From contig NZ_JAEEAP010000032.1 in NCBI RefSeq assembly GCF_016103465.1, forward strand, positions 1 through 39,224: a stretch of DNA of 39,224 nucleotides, given 5' to 3'. The notes beneath the pieces were generated by a model. That model was not told where the DNA came from. It saw only the letters and a list, made by a program, of their open reading frames with translations, and did not search any database. Made by a program: the position numbers and the translations under genes. The DNA is from Streptomyces sabulosicollis (lineage in GTDB: Bacteria; Actinomycetota; Actinomycetes; Streptomycetales; Streptomycetaceae). Below, piece after piece: positions 14,688-24,041 of this stretch (its first letter is position 1; each line of letters opens with the position of its first letter).

Positions 14688-16301
14688 TCAGTGGCCGCCC
14701 GGGGCGCCCGCCGTGGCGGGCGGGAGGTCGGCCTGGACGCCCGGGTCGCCCGCGTCCGCCTTGTAGTCGGCGGAGGACGTCTCGTCCACGCCGTCCGGGG
14801 CCTTGACCGCCCGCAGGATCAGCGTCAGGACGACCGTGACCACCACGTTGAGCACGAAGGCGGTGAGGCCGATGTAGCCGATCTCGCCGATACCGGGCAC
14901 ATCGGCGGTGTTGCCGAAGTGCTTCTGGGTGCCGCTCGGGGTGTCGTACGCCTTCCACGTTCCGTAGACCATGCCGACCGCCCAGCCCGCCAGCAGCGCC
15001 CAGCGGTGGAACCAGCGGGTGAACAGGCCGCCCACCAGGGCCGGGAAGGTCTGGAGGATCCAGATGCCGCCCAGCAGCTGGAAGTTGATCGCGACGGTCT
15101 TGTCCATGCCCAGCACGAAGATCAGCGCACCGACCTTCACCAGCAGCGAGACCAGCTTGGAGACCTTGGTCTCCTCCTCGGCCGTGGCGTTCGGCCGCAG
15201 GAAGTCCTTGTAGATGTTGCGGGTGAAGAGGTTGGCCGCGGCGATCGACATGATGGCCGCCGGGACGAGCGCGCCGATGCCGATCGCGGCGAAGGCGACG
15301 CCCGTGAACCAGTCGGGGAACATGTCCTCGAAGAGCTGGGGGATGGCCAGCTGGCCGTTCTCGACCTCCACCCCGGCGGCGATGGCCATGAAGCCCAGCA
15401 GCGCCAGCAGCCCCAGCATCAGCGAGTACAGCGGCAGGATCGTGGTGTTGCGGCGGATCACCTCACGGCTGCGGCTGGAGAGCGTCGCGGTGATCGAGTG
15501 CGGGTACATGAACAGCGCGAGCGCCGAGCCCAGGGCCAGCGTGCCGTACGCCCATTGGCCCTCCGCGGCGGGTGCGAGCCCGCCCGCCCCGGCCTTGGTG
15601 AACTTGTCGTTCGCCGCGCTGAAGATGTCGTCGAAGCCACCCAGCTTGATCGGGATGTAGATGATCGCCACCGCGATGACGATGTAGATCAGGGTGTCCT
15701 TGACGAACGCGATCAGCGCGGGGGCGCGCAGCCCCGAGGAGTAGGTGTACGCCGCGAGCACACCGAAGGCGATCAGCAGCGGCAGGTCCTTGATGAACCA
15801 GTTGGTGTTCTCGCCGCCGCCGACGCCCATCACGTCCAGCACCGCCTGGATGCCCACCAGCTGGAGGGCGATGTACGGCATGGTGGCGAGGATGCCGGTG
15901 ATCGCGACGGCCAGCGACAGCCCCTTGGAGCCGAAGCGGCCGCGGACGAAGTCCGAGGTGGTGACGTACCCGTGCTTGTGGGACACCGACCAGAGCCGGG
16001 GCAGGAAGGTGAAGATCAGCGGGTAGACCAGGATGGTGTACGGGACCGCGAAGAACCCGGCCGCACCGGTCGCGTAGATCGCGGCCGGGACGGCGACGAA
16101 GGTGTACGCGGTGTACAGGTCGCCGCCGAGCAGGAACCAGGTGATCCAGGTGCCGAAGCTGCGGCCGCCCAGGCCCCACTCGTCGAGGTTGTTGGCGTTC
16201 TCGGCGGCGCGCCAGCGCGCGGCCAGGAAGCCCATGACCGTGACGGCCACGAAGAAGAAGATGAAGACGGCGAGCGCGACGCCGTTCACTCCGTCCTTCA
16301 T
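14688..16301 (-). CDS. mctP: sodium:solute symporter, MctP-type monocarboxylate permease
   Basis: 537-aa membrane protein with about 13 hydrophobic segments, of the SSS family. Recognisable stretches are the start FIFFFVAVTVMGFLAARW, GGRSFGTWITWFLLGGDLYT, and FFAVPYTILVYPLIF; the GxRSFGTW..FLLGGDxYTAYTF core is typical of MctP carriers for lactate, pyruvate and other monocarboxylates. The C-terminal 50 residues are hydrophilic and Asp-rich. It overlaps the DUF3311 gene by 4 nt (ATGA), so the two form an operon and probably one transport system. Direction of ion coupling is from family knowledge only. Confidence 0.9.
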   Translation of the reverse strand: MKDGVNGVALAVFIFFFVAVTVMGFLAARWRAAENANNLDEWGLGGRSFGTWITWFLLGGDLYTAYTFVAVPAAIYATGAAGFFAVPYTILVYPLIFTFLPRLWSVSHKHGYVTTSDFVRGRFGSKGLSLAVAITGILATMPYIALQLVGIQAVLDVMGVGGGENTNWFIKDLPLLIAFGVLAAYTYSSGLRAPALIAFVKDTLIYIVIAVAIIYIPIKLGGFDDIFSAANDKFTKAGAGGLAPAAEGQWAYGTLALGSALALFMYPHSITATLSSRSREVIRRNTTILPLYSLMLGLLALLGFMAIAAGVEVENGQLAIPQLFEDMFPDWFTGVAFAAIGIGALVPAAIMSIAAANLFTRNIYKDFLRPNATAEEETKVSKLVSLLVKVGALIFVLGMDKTVAINFQLLGGIWILQTFPALVGGLFTRWFHRWALLAGWAVGMVYGTWKAYDTPSGTQKHFGNTADVPGIGEIGYIGLTAFVLNVVVTVVLTLILRAVKAPDGVDETSSADYKADAGDPGVQADLPPATAGAPGGH

Positions 16302-16558
16302 GCGGAGTCACCCCCCTTGCGCTCCCGCTGCTCACGGCGGACCAGGACGTAGGCGATCGAGGTCAGCGCGGCCGAGATCGGCACCCAGAGCATCTGGTAC
16401 CAGTAGAAGAACGGGATTCCGATGAAGGTCGGCTCGACCTTGCTGAACGAACCGACCCAGAGCATCCCGACAAACGGGGCGATCAGGCACAGAGCGGCCA
16501 CGACGCGCATGGGCGTCACGACCGGTCTCCTGCCGGGTGAAGCGGACGTGTCTGACAT
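16298..16558 (-). CDS. DUF3311 small membrane protein, symporter partner
   Basis: 86-aa protein with two hydrophobic segments (about residues 18-38 and 47-70) around FIGIPFFYWYQMLWVPISA, the hallmark of DUF3311. Members sit directly before SSS monocarboxylate symporters and are presumed accessory subunits. The ATG at 16558 has GGAG about 9 nt upstream. It overlaps mctP by 4 nt. Upstream lies an array of three 19-bp repeats that may be a regulator-binding region. Confidence 0.9.
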   Translation of the reverse strand: MSDTSASPGRRPVVTPMRVVAALCLIAPFVGMLWVGSFSKVEPTFIGIPFFYWYQMLWVPISAALTSIAYVLVRREQRERKGGDSA

Positions 16559-16584
16559 GTGGCGGGCTCCAGTCCCCTCGGCTC

Positions 16585-16641
16585 ATCACCTGCGTCACAG
16601 TCGATCACCTGGATCACAGCTGATCATTTGTGTAATGCGCA
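16585..16641. promoter_or_regulatory. three phased 19-bp repeats upstream of the DUF3311-mctP operon
   Basis: Units begin at 16585, 16604 and 16623. The first two read ATCACCTGCGTCACAGTCG and ATCACCTGGATCACAGCTG; the third is looser (ATCATTTGTGTAATGCGCA). They lie 27-83 bp before the operon start, where an activator or repressor would bind. Read on the minus strand the units contain TGTGAY and AGGTGAT half-sites. Confidence 0.55.
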
Positions 16642-16706
16642 GGAAATCTAAGCCCGGGGCCGGGCGGCCGTCACTACCCGTCCGTATATCGGTATGAGAA
16701 AGATAG

Positions 16707-16799
16707 CCGGTCAGCGGTATCACGGCCCGGCCGTCAGCGGTGTCACGGCCCGGCCGTCAGCAGTGTCACGGCCCGGCCGTCAGTGGTCTCACGGCCCTT
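16707..16799. repeat. four copies of a 23-bp tandem repeat
   Basis: Units at 16707-16730 (24 bp), 16731-16753, 16754-16776 and 16777-16799, each reading CCGTCAGYRGTGTCACGGCC plus CGG with few changes. They fill the space between the mctP operon promoter side and the dasR stop. GGCCGTCA/TCACGGCC within each unit can pair across units, so the array could also act as a terminator for dasR. Confidence 0.85.
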
Positions 16800-16812
16800 C
16801 CGGTGGCGCCCC

Positions 16813-17658
<846 letters not shown>

Positions 17659-17795
17659 TCACCGGTCTCCTGAAGAATCCAGCGCCTCACATCGTGGCAC
17701 GGTCCCGGCTCCGGGCGGCCGCTCGGTCCGGATGTCGGGAAGTGTCGGTCCGGTAACGGAGCCGCCAGTGACTCTTATACACCCTTGACACCCCA

Positions 17796-17811
17796 AAAGG
17801 TCTAGGCCAAG
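17796..17811. promoter_or_regulatory. degenerate DasR-responsive element (distal)
   Basis: AAAGGTCTAGGCCAAG keeps the central GGTCTAG and CCA of the dre consensus ACTGGTCTAGACCACT. It follows a TTGACA (17785-17790) that may be the dasA -35, so binding here would block the promoter. Weaker than the proximal site. Confidence 0.55.
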
Positions 17812-17819
17812 CTGCGGGC

Positions 17820-17835
17820 ACTGGTCTGGACCATT
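17820..17835. promoter_or_regulatory. DasR-responsive element (dre) upstream of dasA
   Basis: ACTGGTCTGGACCATT matches the dre consensus ACTGGTCTAGACCACT at 14 of 16 positions and is nearly palindromic. It lies 32 bp before the dasA GTG and 24 bp after the distal copy. S. coelicolor dasA is likewise preceded by two dre sites. Confidence 0.85.
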
Positions 17836-17867
17836 AACCCCTCATCCGGCCTTCCGAGGAGAGTGCT

Positions 17868-19139
17868 GTGAAGCGTGGGCTCATAGCGGCGACGGGTGTC
17901 GCGGCAATGCTGGTATCCGTCGCGGCCTGTGGGTCCGACGGTGACGACGACAAGGCCGGAGCGGACGGTTTCAAGGGGCAGACACTCACTGTCTGGGCGA
18001 TGGACGGCTCCACGCCCGACGGCTGGACGAAGGATGTCAAGGCCGCTTTCGAGAAGAAGACCGGCGCCAAGCTGAAGCTGGAGATCCAGCAGTGGAACGG
18101 CATTCAGCAGAAGGTGACCACGGCGCTCTCGGAGTCCGACCCGCCGGATGTGCTGGAGATCGGCAACACCCAGACCCCCGCCTACGCCCAGACTGGCGGG
18201 CTGGCCGAGCTGGGCGACCTGAAGAAGTCGATCGGCGCCGAGTGGCCGAAGACGATGAACGAGTCCGCGGTCTACGACGGCAAGCAGTACGCGGCGCCGT
18301 GGTACGTGGTCAACCGGGTCGTCCTCTACAACAAGAAGATCTGGGCCGAGGCCGGGATCAAGGACACCCCCAAGACCCGTACCGAGTTCTTCCGTGACCT
18401 CGACACCATCGAGAAGAAGACCGACGCCGAGCCGATCTACCTGCCGGGCCAGAACTGGTACTTCTTCGACGGGCTGACCATCGGCACCGGCGCGGACCTG
18501 GTCAAGAAGGTCGGCGACAAGTGGGTCTCCAACCTCGCCGACCCCAAGGTCGGCAAGGCCATGGACATCTACAAGCAGTACCAGTCGTTCAGCAAGGCCC
18601 CCAAGGACAAGGACGAGGCCACCCCGCAGCAGGCCGAGGTCTTCGCCAAGGGCAAGACCGGCGCCTTCATCGGCATGGGCTGGGAAGCCGCTCTCGCGGT
18701 CAAGGCCAACCCGAAGATCGAGAAGGACATCGGCTACTTCACCATCCCGGGCGAGACCGCGGGCAAGCCCGAGGGCGTCTTCCTCGGCGGCTCCAACCTC
18801 GCGATCGCCGCGGGCAGCGAAAAGCAGGAACTGGCCAAGGAGTTCCTGAAGATCGCGCTGAATGACACCCACGAGGGACAGCTCGCCAAGGAAGGCGGTG
18901 TCATCCCCAACAAGGAGTCGCTCCAGGCGAAGCTCAAGGGCAACGCCGCCGCGCAGGCGGCCGCGCCGGCCGCCGCGAGCGGCGGCACCACCCCGCTGAT
19001 CCCCGAATGGGCCGCGGTGGAGAACGCCCCGAACCCCGTCAAGACCTATATGACCGCCGTGCTCACCGGTAAGTCGCCCGCCGAGGCGGCCAAGTCGGTC
19101 GAGGGCGAGCTGAACAAGCGACTCAGCCAGGAGCGTTGA
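17868..19139 (+). CDS. dasA: chitobiose-binding lipoprotein of the DasABC ABC importer
   Basis: 423-aa extracellular solute-binding protein of family 1. A lipoprotein signal ends in VAAC with the lipidated Cys at 21, followed by a short Asp-rich linker. The mature part opens LTVWAMDGSTPDGW and includes DPPDVLEIGNTQTPAYA and APWYVVNRVVLYNKK, typical of sugar-binding proteins. DasA binds N,N'-diacetylchitobiose. GTG start at 17868 with GAGGAGAG upstream. First gene of dasA-dasB-dasC-dasD-nagB; the ATPase is not encoded here and is presumably the shared MsiK elsewhere, as in other Streptomyces. Two dre sites precede it. Confidence 0.95.
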   Translation: MKRGLIAATGVAAMLVSVAACGSDGDDDKAGADGFKGQTLTVWAMDGSTPDGWTKDVKAAFEKKTGAKLKLEIQQWNGIQQKVTTALSESDPPDVLEIGNTQTPAYAQTGGLAELGDLKKSIGAEWPKTMNESAVYDGKQYAAPWYVVNRVVLYNKKIWAEAGIKDTPKTRTEFFRDLDTIEKKTDAEPIYLPGQNWYFFDGLTIGTGADLVKKVGDKWVSNLADPKVGKAMDIYKQYQSFSKAPKDKDEATPQQAEVFAKGKTGAFIGMGWEAALAVKANPKIEKDIGYFTIPGETAGKPEGVFLGGSNLAIAAGSEKQELAKEFLKIALNDTHEGQLAKEGGVIPNKESLQAKLKGNAAAQAAAPAAASGGTTPLIPEWAAVENAPNPVKTYMTAVLTGKSPAEAAKSVEGELNKRLSQER

Positions 19140-19144
19140 GCACG

Positions 19145-20146
19145 ATGGCCGTAGCGACCGAACGCCAGGACCCCGGCCCGGCGGCGGCCGGGGTCCGCCG
19201 GGGCGGGGCGCCGCCGGGGCCCCGCCGCCCGGCCCCGGGCGCCACCGGGCGCGCACGGCTGACCGGCGCCGCCCCGTACCTCCTGCTGCTGCCCGCGCTG
19301 GCGGCGACCGCGCTGCTGCTGGGCTGGCCGCTGGTCAAGGACGGCCTGCTGTCGTTCCAGAACCTCAATATGCGGCAGCTGATCCAGCACCTCACCGAGT
19401 GGAACGGCGTCGACAACTACCGCGAGACGCTGACCAGCGAGGACTTCTGGCGGGTCACCCTCCGGTCGGTGATCTTCACCGCGGTCAACGTCGTCCTGAT
19501 CATGCTGCTCGGCACCCTGGTCGGCCTGCTGCTGGCCCGCCTCGGCAGCAAGATGCGGCTGCTGCTCTCGGTCGGTCTCGTGCTCACCTGGGCCATGCCG
19601 CCCATCGCCGCCACCACCGTCTTCCAGTGGCTCTTCGCCACCCGCTTCGGAGTGGTCAACTGGGTCCTGGACGCGCTCGGCTGGCACTCCATGGCGGCCT
19701 ACAACTGGACCGGCGGCCAGTTCTCCACCTTCTTCGTCATCACCTTGCTGATCGTCTGGCAGTCGATCCCCTTCGTGGCGATCAACCTCTACGCCGCGAC
19801 CACCACCATCCCCGGCGAGCTCTACGAGGCGGCCGCGCTCGACGGCGCCGGCACCTGGAAGAGCTTCACCTCGGTGACCTTCCCCTTCCTCAAGCCGTTC
19901 CTGCTGGCCACGACCTTCCTCGAAGTCATCTGGGTCTTCAAGTCGTTCACCCAGGTCTTCGCGATCAACGAGGGCGGCCCCGACCGGCTCACCGAGACCC
20001 TCCCCGTCTACGCCTTCGTCGAGGGCGTCGGCAATCAGCACTACGGCATGGGCGCCGCGATCTCGCTGCTGACCATCGTGGTCCTGCTGGCGCTGACCTC
20101 CTACTACCTCCGGACCGTGCTCAGGCAAGAGGAGGACGAGCTGTGA
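19145..20146 (+). CDS. dasB: ABC importer permease DasB
   Basis: 333-aa inner-membrane permease (MalF type) with six predicted segments after a Pro/Gly-rich 35-residue N-terminal tail. The EAA loop that contacts the ATPase reads YEAAALDGAGTWKSFTSV. ATG at 19145 has AGGAG about 12 nt upstream; a TTG at 19136 overlaps the dasA stop and is an alternative. It lies 5 bp after dasA and overlaps dasC by 4 nt. Confidence 0.94.
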   Translation: MAVATERQDPGPAAAGVRRGGAPPGPRRPAPGATGRARLTGAAPYLLLLPALAATALLLGWPLVKDGLLSFQNLNMRQLIQHLTEWNGVDNYRETLTSEDFWRVTLRSVIFTAVNVVLIMLLGTLVGLLLARLGSKMRLLLSVGLVLTWAMPPIAATTVFQWLFATRFGVVNWVLDALGWHSMAAYNWTGGQFSTFFVITLLIVWQSIPFVAINLYAATTTIPGELYEAAALDGAGTWKSFTSVTFPFLKPFLLATTFLEVIWVFKSFTQVFAINEGGPDRLTETLPVYAFVEGVGNQHYGMGAAISLLTIVVLLALTSYYLRTVLRQEEDEL

Positions 20147-20973
20147 AGCGCTCGCCGCTCGCCCGGCTGTGGCCCAACGTGACCGCCGTCGTGCTCTTTC
20201 TCGGCTTCGCGTTCCCCGTCTACTGGATGTTCACCACGGCCCTCAAGCCGACCTCGGACATCATCTCCGAGGACCCGGTGTGGTTCCCGACCGGAGCCAC
20301 CCTCGAGCACTTCCAGAAGGCCGTGGACGCCGACCACTTCTGGACCCTGGTGGGCAACTCGCTCACCATCACCCTCTCGGCGGTCGGCCTCTCCCTGCTG
20401 ATCGCGCTGCTCGCGTCGTTCGCCCTCGCCCGGATGCGGTTCAAGGGGCGCCGCGGCTTCCTGGTGACGTTCATGATCGCGCAGATGGCGCCCTGGGAGG
20501 TCCTGGTCATCGCCATCTACATGCTCGTACGCGACAGCGACATGCTGAACAGCCTGCTCCCGCTCACCCTGTTCTACATGGTCATGGTGCTGCCCTTCAC
20601 GATCCTCACCCTCCGCTCCTACGTGGCCGCGATCCCCAAGGAGTTGGAGGAGTCGGCGATGGTCGACGGCTGCACCCGTCCGCAGGCGTTCATCCGGGTG
20701 ATCTTCCCGCTGCTCGCCCCCGGCCTGATGGCCACCTCGCTCTTCGGCTTCATCACGGCCTGGAACGAATTCCCGCTCGTGCTCATCCTGAACAAGGACC
20801 CCGAGGCCCAGACGCTTCCGCTGTGGCTGTCCCGATTCCAGACCGCCTTCGGCGACGACTGGGGGGCCACCATGGCGGCGGCGTCGCTGTTCGCCATCCC
20901 GATCCTGCTCCTGTTCCTGTTTCTGCAACGCAAGGCGGTCGGTGGGCTCACTTCCGGCGCTGTGAAGGGATGA
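20143..20973 (+). CDS. dasC: ABC importer permease DasC
   Basis: 276-aa permease (MalG type), six hydrophobic segments, EAA loop EESAMVDGCTRPQAFIRVIF. Starts with GTG in GTGA overlapping the dasB stop, with GAGGA upstream. Together with DasB it forms the membrane channel of the chitobiose importer. dasD follows after 9 bp. Confidence 0.95.
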   Translation: MKRSPLARLWPNVTAVVLFLGFAFPVYWMFTTALKPTSDIISEDPVWFPTGATLEHFQKAVDADHFWTLVGNSLTITLSAVGLSLLIALLASFALARMRFKGRRGFLVTFMIAQMAPWEVLVIAIYMLVRDSDMLNSLLPLTLFYMVMVLPFTILTLRSYVAAIPKELEESAMVDGCTRPQAFIRVIFPLLAPGLMATSLFGFITAWNEFPLVLILNKDPEAQTLPLWLSRFQTAFGDDWGATMAAASLFAIPILLLFLFLQRKAVGGLTSGAVKG

Positions 20974-20982
20974 TCCCGGTTT

Positions 20983-22542
20983 ATGACGACCCTCGCACAC
21001 GACTCGGCCACCCTCACCCGCGACGCCCTCACCGTTCTCCAGCCCGGCTTCACCGGAACCTCCGCCCCCGACTGGCTGCTGCGGCGGCTCGGCGAGGGGC
21101 TCGCCTCCGTCGGCCTGTTCGGCCGGAACATCGCCACCCCCGAGCAGCTGAGCGCCCTCACCGCACAGCTGCGCGCCGAGCGTGACGACGTCCTGGTGGC
21201 GATCGACGAGGAGGGCGGTGACGTCACCCGGCTGGAGGTGCGCACCGGCTCCTCCTTCCCCGGCAACCTGGCGCTCGGCGCCGTCGACGACCCGGAGCTG
21301 ACCCGCGCCGTCGCCCGCGAGCTGGGCCGCCGCCTCGCCGAATGCGGCGTCAACCTCAACTGGGCGCCCTCCGCCGACGTCAACTCCAACCCCGACAACC
21401 CCGTCATCGGCGTGCGCTCCTTCGGCGCCGAGCCGGGGCTCGTCGCCCGGCACACCGCCGCGTACATCGAGGGCCTCCAGGGCGCCGGAGTGGCCGCCTG
21501 CACCAAGCACTTCCCCGGCCACGGCGACACCGCCGTCGACTCCCACCACGCCCTGCCGCGCATCGACGCCGGTCTCGACACCCTGACCGCCCGTGAACTG
21601 GTGCCCTTCCGCGCCGCCGTCGCTGCCGGGACCAAGGCCGTGATGAGCGCGCACATCCTGCTGCCCGCGCTCGACCCCGACCTGCCCGCCACCCTCAGCC
21701 GCGCCGCGCTGCACGGCCTGCTGCGCCGGCCCGTGGCCGACGGCGGACTCGGCTTCGAGGGGCTGATCGTCACCGACGGCATGGAGATGCGGGCCATCGC
21801 CGACGCGTACGGCATCGAGCGCGGCAGCGTCCTGGCGATCGCCGCGGGCGCCGACGCGATCTGCGTGGGCGGCGGCCTCGCCGACGAGGACACCGTGCTG
21901 CGGCTGCGCGACGCGCTGGTCACCGCCGTCATCGAGGGGCGGCTGGCGGAGGAGCGGCTGGCCGAGGCGGCGGCGCGGGTGCGCACCCTGGGGGAGTGGA
22001 CGCGGCGCTCCGGAGGACCGCGTGCGGCGCACGGCGTCGAGCCCGCCGCGGGGGTGGGGCTCGCCGCCGCGCGCCGGGCGCTCAGAGTCACCCCGGCCGG
22101 GCCCTCGTACGAGCCCGTGACCGGCCCCGCCCACGTGGCCGCCTTCACCCCGGTGGCCAACATCGCCGTCGGCGAGGAGACCCCCTGGGGCGTCGGCGCC
22201 GAACTGGCCCGGCTGCGCCCCGGCACCCAGGCCGCCACCTACGGACGGCAGGACGCCGAGGACCGGGGCGTCCACGGCCTGATCGAAAATATGCTCGACA
22301 CCGCGGGGGACCGTAGGATCGTCGCTGTGGTCCGCGATGTCCACCGCCATCCCTGGATGGCTGACGCGCTGGACGCCCTGCTCGCCGCCCGGCCGGAGAC
22401 GGTCGTCGTGGAGATGGGGGTGCCCCAGGCGCCGCCCGCCGGAGCGCTGCACATCGCGACCCACGGCGCCGCCCGGGTGTGTGGACGGGCGGCCGCGGAA
22501 GTGATCGTCGGCAACGGCGCCGGTGACCACCCCGGGGACTGA
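20983..22542 (+). CDS. dasD: cytoplasmic GH3 beta-N-acetylglucosaminidase DasD
   Basis: 519-aa glycoside hydrolase family 3 enzyme without a signal peptide. Signatures: DEEGGDVTRL, KHFPGHGDT (residues 175-183, NagZ-type His loop) and IVTDGMEM with the nucleophile Asp at 265. It should cleave imported chitobiose to two GlcNAc inside the cell. The catalytic barrel takes the first 340 residues; the remaining 180 resemble the second GH3 domain (ANIAVGEETPWGVGAELARL). It directly follows dasC by 9 bp with GAAGGGA upstream. Confidence 0.9.
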   Translation: MTTLAHDSATLTRDALTVLQPGFTGTSAPDWLLRRLGEGLASVGLFGRNIATPEQLSALTAQLRAERDDVLVAIDEEGGDVTRLEVRTGSSFPGNLALGAVDDPELTRAVARELGRRLAECGVNLNWAPSADVNSNPDNPVIGVRSFGAEPGLVARHTAAYIEGLQGAGVAACTKHFPGHGDTAVDSHHALPRIDAGLDTLTARELVPFRAAVAAGTKAVMSAHILLPALDPDLPATLSRAALHGLLRRPVADGGLGFEGLIVTDGMEMRAIADAYGIERGSVLAIAAGADAICVGGGLADEDTVLRLRDALVTAVIEGRLAEERLAEAAARVRTLGEWTRRSGGPRAAHGVEPAAGVGLAAARRALRVTPAGPSYEPVTGPAHVAAFTPVANIAVGEETPWGVGAELARLRPGTQAATYGRQDAEDRGVHGLIENMLDTAGDRRIVAVVRDVHRHPWMADALDALLAARPETVVVEMGVPQAPPAGALHIATHGAARVCGRAAAEVIVGNGAGDHPGD

Positions 22543-22595
22543 CACCTCAGCCCCTCGGCACAGCCCGGCACACCAGCCACCTGGAGGCACCCAGC

Positions 22596-23666
22596 ATGTC
22601 CGCCACGACGACGGCCCAGCGCAGCGACCAGCCGGGCCGGATCATGTCCGGCGAGATGGCCGAGCAGCCCGCCGTGCTGCGCCGCATCCTCGACCAGGGC
22701 GCCCCGAGGATCCGCGAGGTCGCGGAGCGGATCGCCGCCCGCAACCCGCGCTTCGTCCTCCTCACCGCCCGCGGCACCTCGGACAACGCGGCGCTGTACG
22801 CGAAGTACCTGCTCGAGGTGTTGCTCGGCAAGCCGTGCGGTCTGACCTCCATGTCCACCACCACCGCGTACGGCGCCCGGCCGGACCTCACCGACGTCCT
22901 GGTGATCACCGTCAGCCAGTCCGGCGGCTCGCCGGACCTGGTGGCCTCCACCGAGGCCGCCCGCGCGGCGGGTGCGATCACCCTCGCGGTGACCAACAAC
23001 GCCGACTCGCCGCTCGCGGCCGTCTCCGAATTCCACATCGACGTCCTGGCCGGGCCGGAGAAGGCGCTGCCCGCCACCAAGACCTACACCGCGGAACTCC
23101 TCGCCCTCTACCTCTTCGTGGAGGGGCTGCGCGGCGGCGACGGCGCGGCCGCCAAGGTGCTGCCCGACCTCGCCCAGCAGATCCTGGACCGCCAGGACGA
23201 GGTCCGCCAGCTCGCGGCGCGCTACCGGTTCGCCGAGCGGATGGTCCTCACCTCACGCGGCTACGGCTACCCGACCGCCAAGGAAGCCGCCCTGAAGCTG
23301 ATGGAGACCAGCTACATCCCGGCCCTCTCCTACTCCGGCGCCGATCTGCTGCACGGCCCGCTGGCCATGGTCGACAACATCTCGCCGGTGATCGCGATCG
23401 TCACCGAGGGCAAGGGCGGCCAGGCGCTGCGACCGGTCCTGGAGCGGCTGCGCGGCCGGGGCGCGGACCTCGTGGTCATCGGCAGCGCGTCGGAGGTGGA
23501 GCGGGCCTCGGCCGGGTTCGCCCTGCCGACGGACGGGGTCGCCGAGGAGGTCCAGCCCATCCTGGAGATCCTCCCGCTGCAGATGCTGGCGTACGAGGTG
23601 ACGATCGCCCGCGGCCAGGACCCGGACGCGCCGCGCGCCCTGGCGAAGGTGACGGAGACCCGCTGA
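22596..23666 (+). CDS. nagB: SIS-domain glucosamine-6-phosphate deaminase (NagB-II type)
   Basis: 356-aa protein with two SIS (sugar isomerase) domains like the C-terminal half of GlmS. Seen are RGTSDNAALYAKYLLE, ITVSQSGGSPD (phosphosugar loop), KTYTAELLALYL in the first domain and LTSRGYGYPTAKEAALKLME in the second. It lacks the glutaminase domain, so it should work in the catabolic direction, converting glucosamine-6-phosphate to fructose-6-phosphate and ammonia. As glucosamine-6-phosphate is the DasR effector, its activity tunes induction of the cluster. GGAGG lies before the ATG; 53 bp separate it from dasD. A hairpin terminator follows. Confidence 0.88.
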   Translation: MSATTTAQRSDQPGRIMSGEMAEQPAVLRRILDQGAPRIREVAERIAARNPRFVLLTARGTSDNAALYAKYLLEVLLGKPCGLTSMSTTTAYGARPDLTDVLVITVSQSGGSPDLVASTEAARAAGAITLAVTNNADSPLAAVSEFHIDVLAGPEKALPATKTYTAELLALYLFVEGLRGGDGAAAKVLPDLAQQILDRQDEVRQLAARYRFAERMVLTSRGYGYPTAKEAALKLMETSYIPALSYSGADLLHGPLAMVDNISPVIAIVTEGKGGQALRPVLERLRGRGADLVVIGSASEVERASAGFALPTDGVAEEVQPILEILPLQMLAYEVTIARGQDPDAPRALAKVTETR

Positions 23667-23743
23667 GGCGTTGCCGGACGGCCCGTCGCGGTAGCGACTG
23701 ATGTCACTGTGGCCGGACGGCCGAAGCTTGTGCATACGGAGAA

Positions 23744-23781
23744 GGGCTCCCGCGGCCTTCGACGAGGCGGCGCGGGAGCCC
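23744..23781 (+). terminator. hairpin after the das-nagB operon
   Basis: Perfect 11-bp arms GGGCTCCCGCG (23744-23754) and CGCGGGAGCCC (23771-23781), 16-nt loop, 78 bp after the nagB stop. Confidence 0.85.
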
Positions 23782-23965
23782 GTATGTGACACCCGCGGGC
23801 CGCGGCGCCAGGGCGGGACCCTCAACCCGCCCGGCACCGCAGCCCGGAGTTGCGTCGGCCGAGCGGCCGACCAGAGAGGGCTCCCGGGCGGTCAGGGCAG
23901 AGCGCTCCGGGTCCCTCGATCCGCCCTCCTGTGCGGGGAGAGCGGAAGATCGCAGTGCTCGATAT

Positions 23966-23981
23966 TCTGGACTAGACCACT
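23966..23981. promoter_or_regulatory. dre-like DasR site upstream of the histidine kinase gene
   Basis: TCTGGACTAGACCACT matches the dre consensus ACTGGTCTAGACCACT at 14 of 16 positions, with the right half GACCACT perfect. It lies 60 bp before the kinase start. The rest of 23782-24041 shows no gene. Confidence 0.65.
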
Positions 23982-24041
23982 GCTGTCTGTCCACGCTTAT
24001 GCGCGAATAGGCTAATCGACCGGTGAGGGTAGGCTCACAAC

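Noticed and set aside
14691-16352. 553-codon plus-strand frame opposite mctP
   Set aside because: Composition is highly charged and featureless, while the minus strand encodes a clear symporter.
16707-16799. Possible CRISPR array
   Set aside because: Units are contiguous 23-bp tandem copies with no unique spacers, and no cas genes are present.
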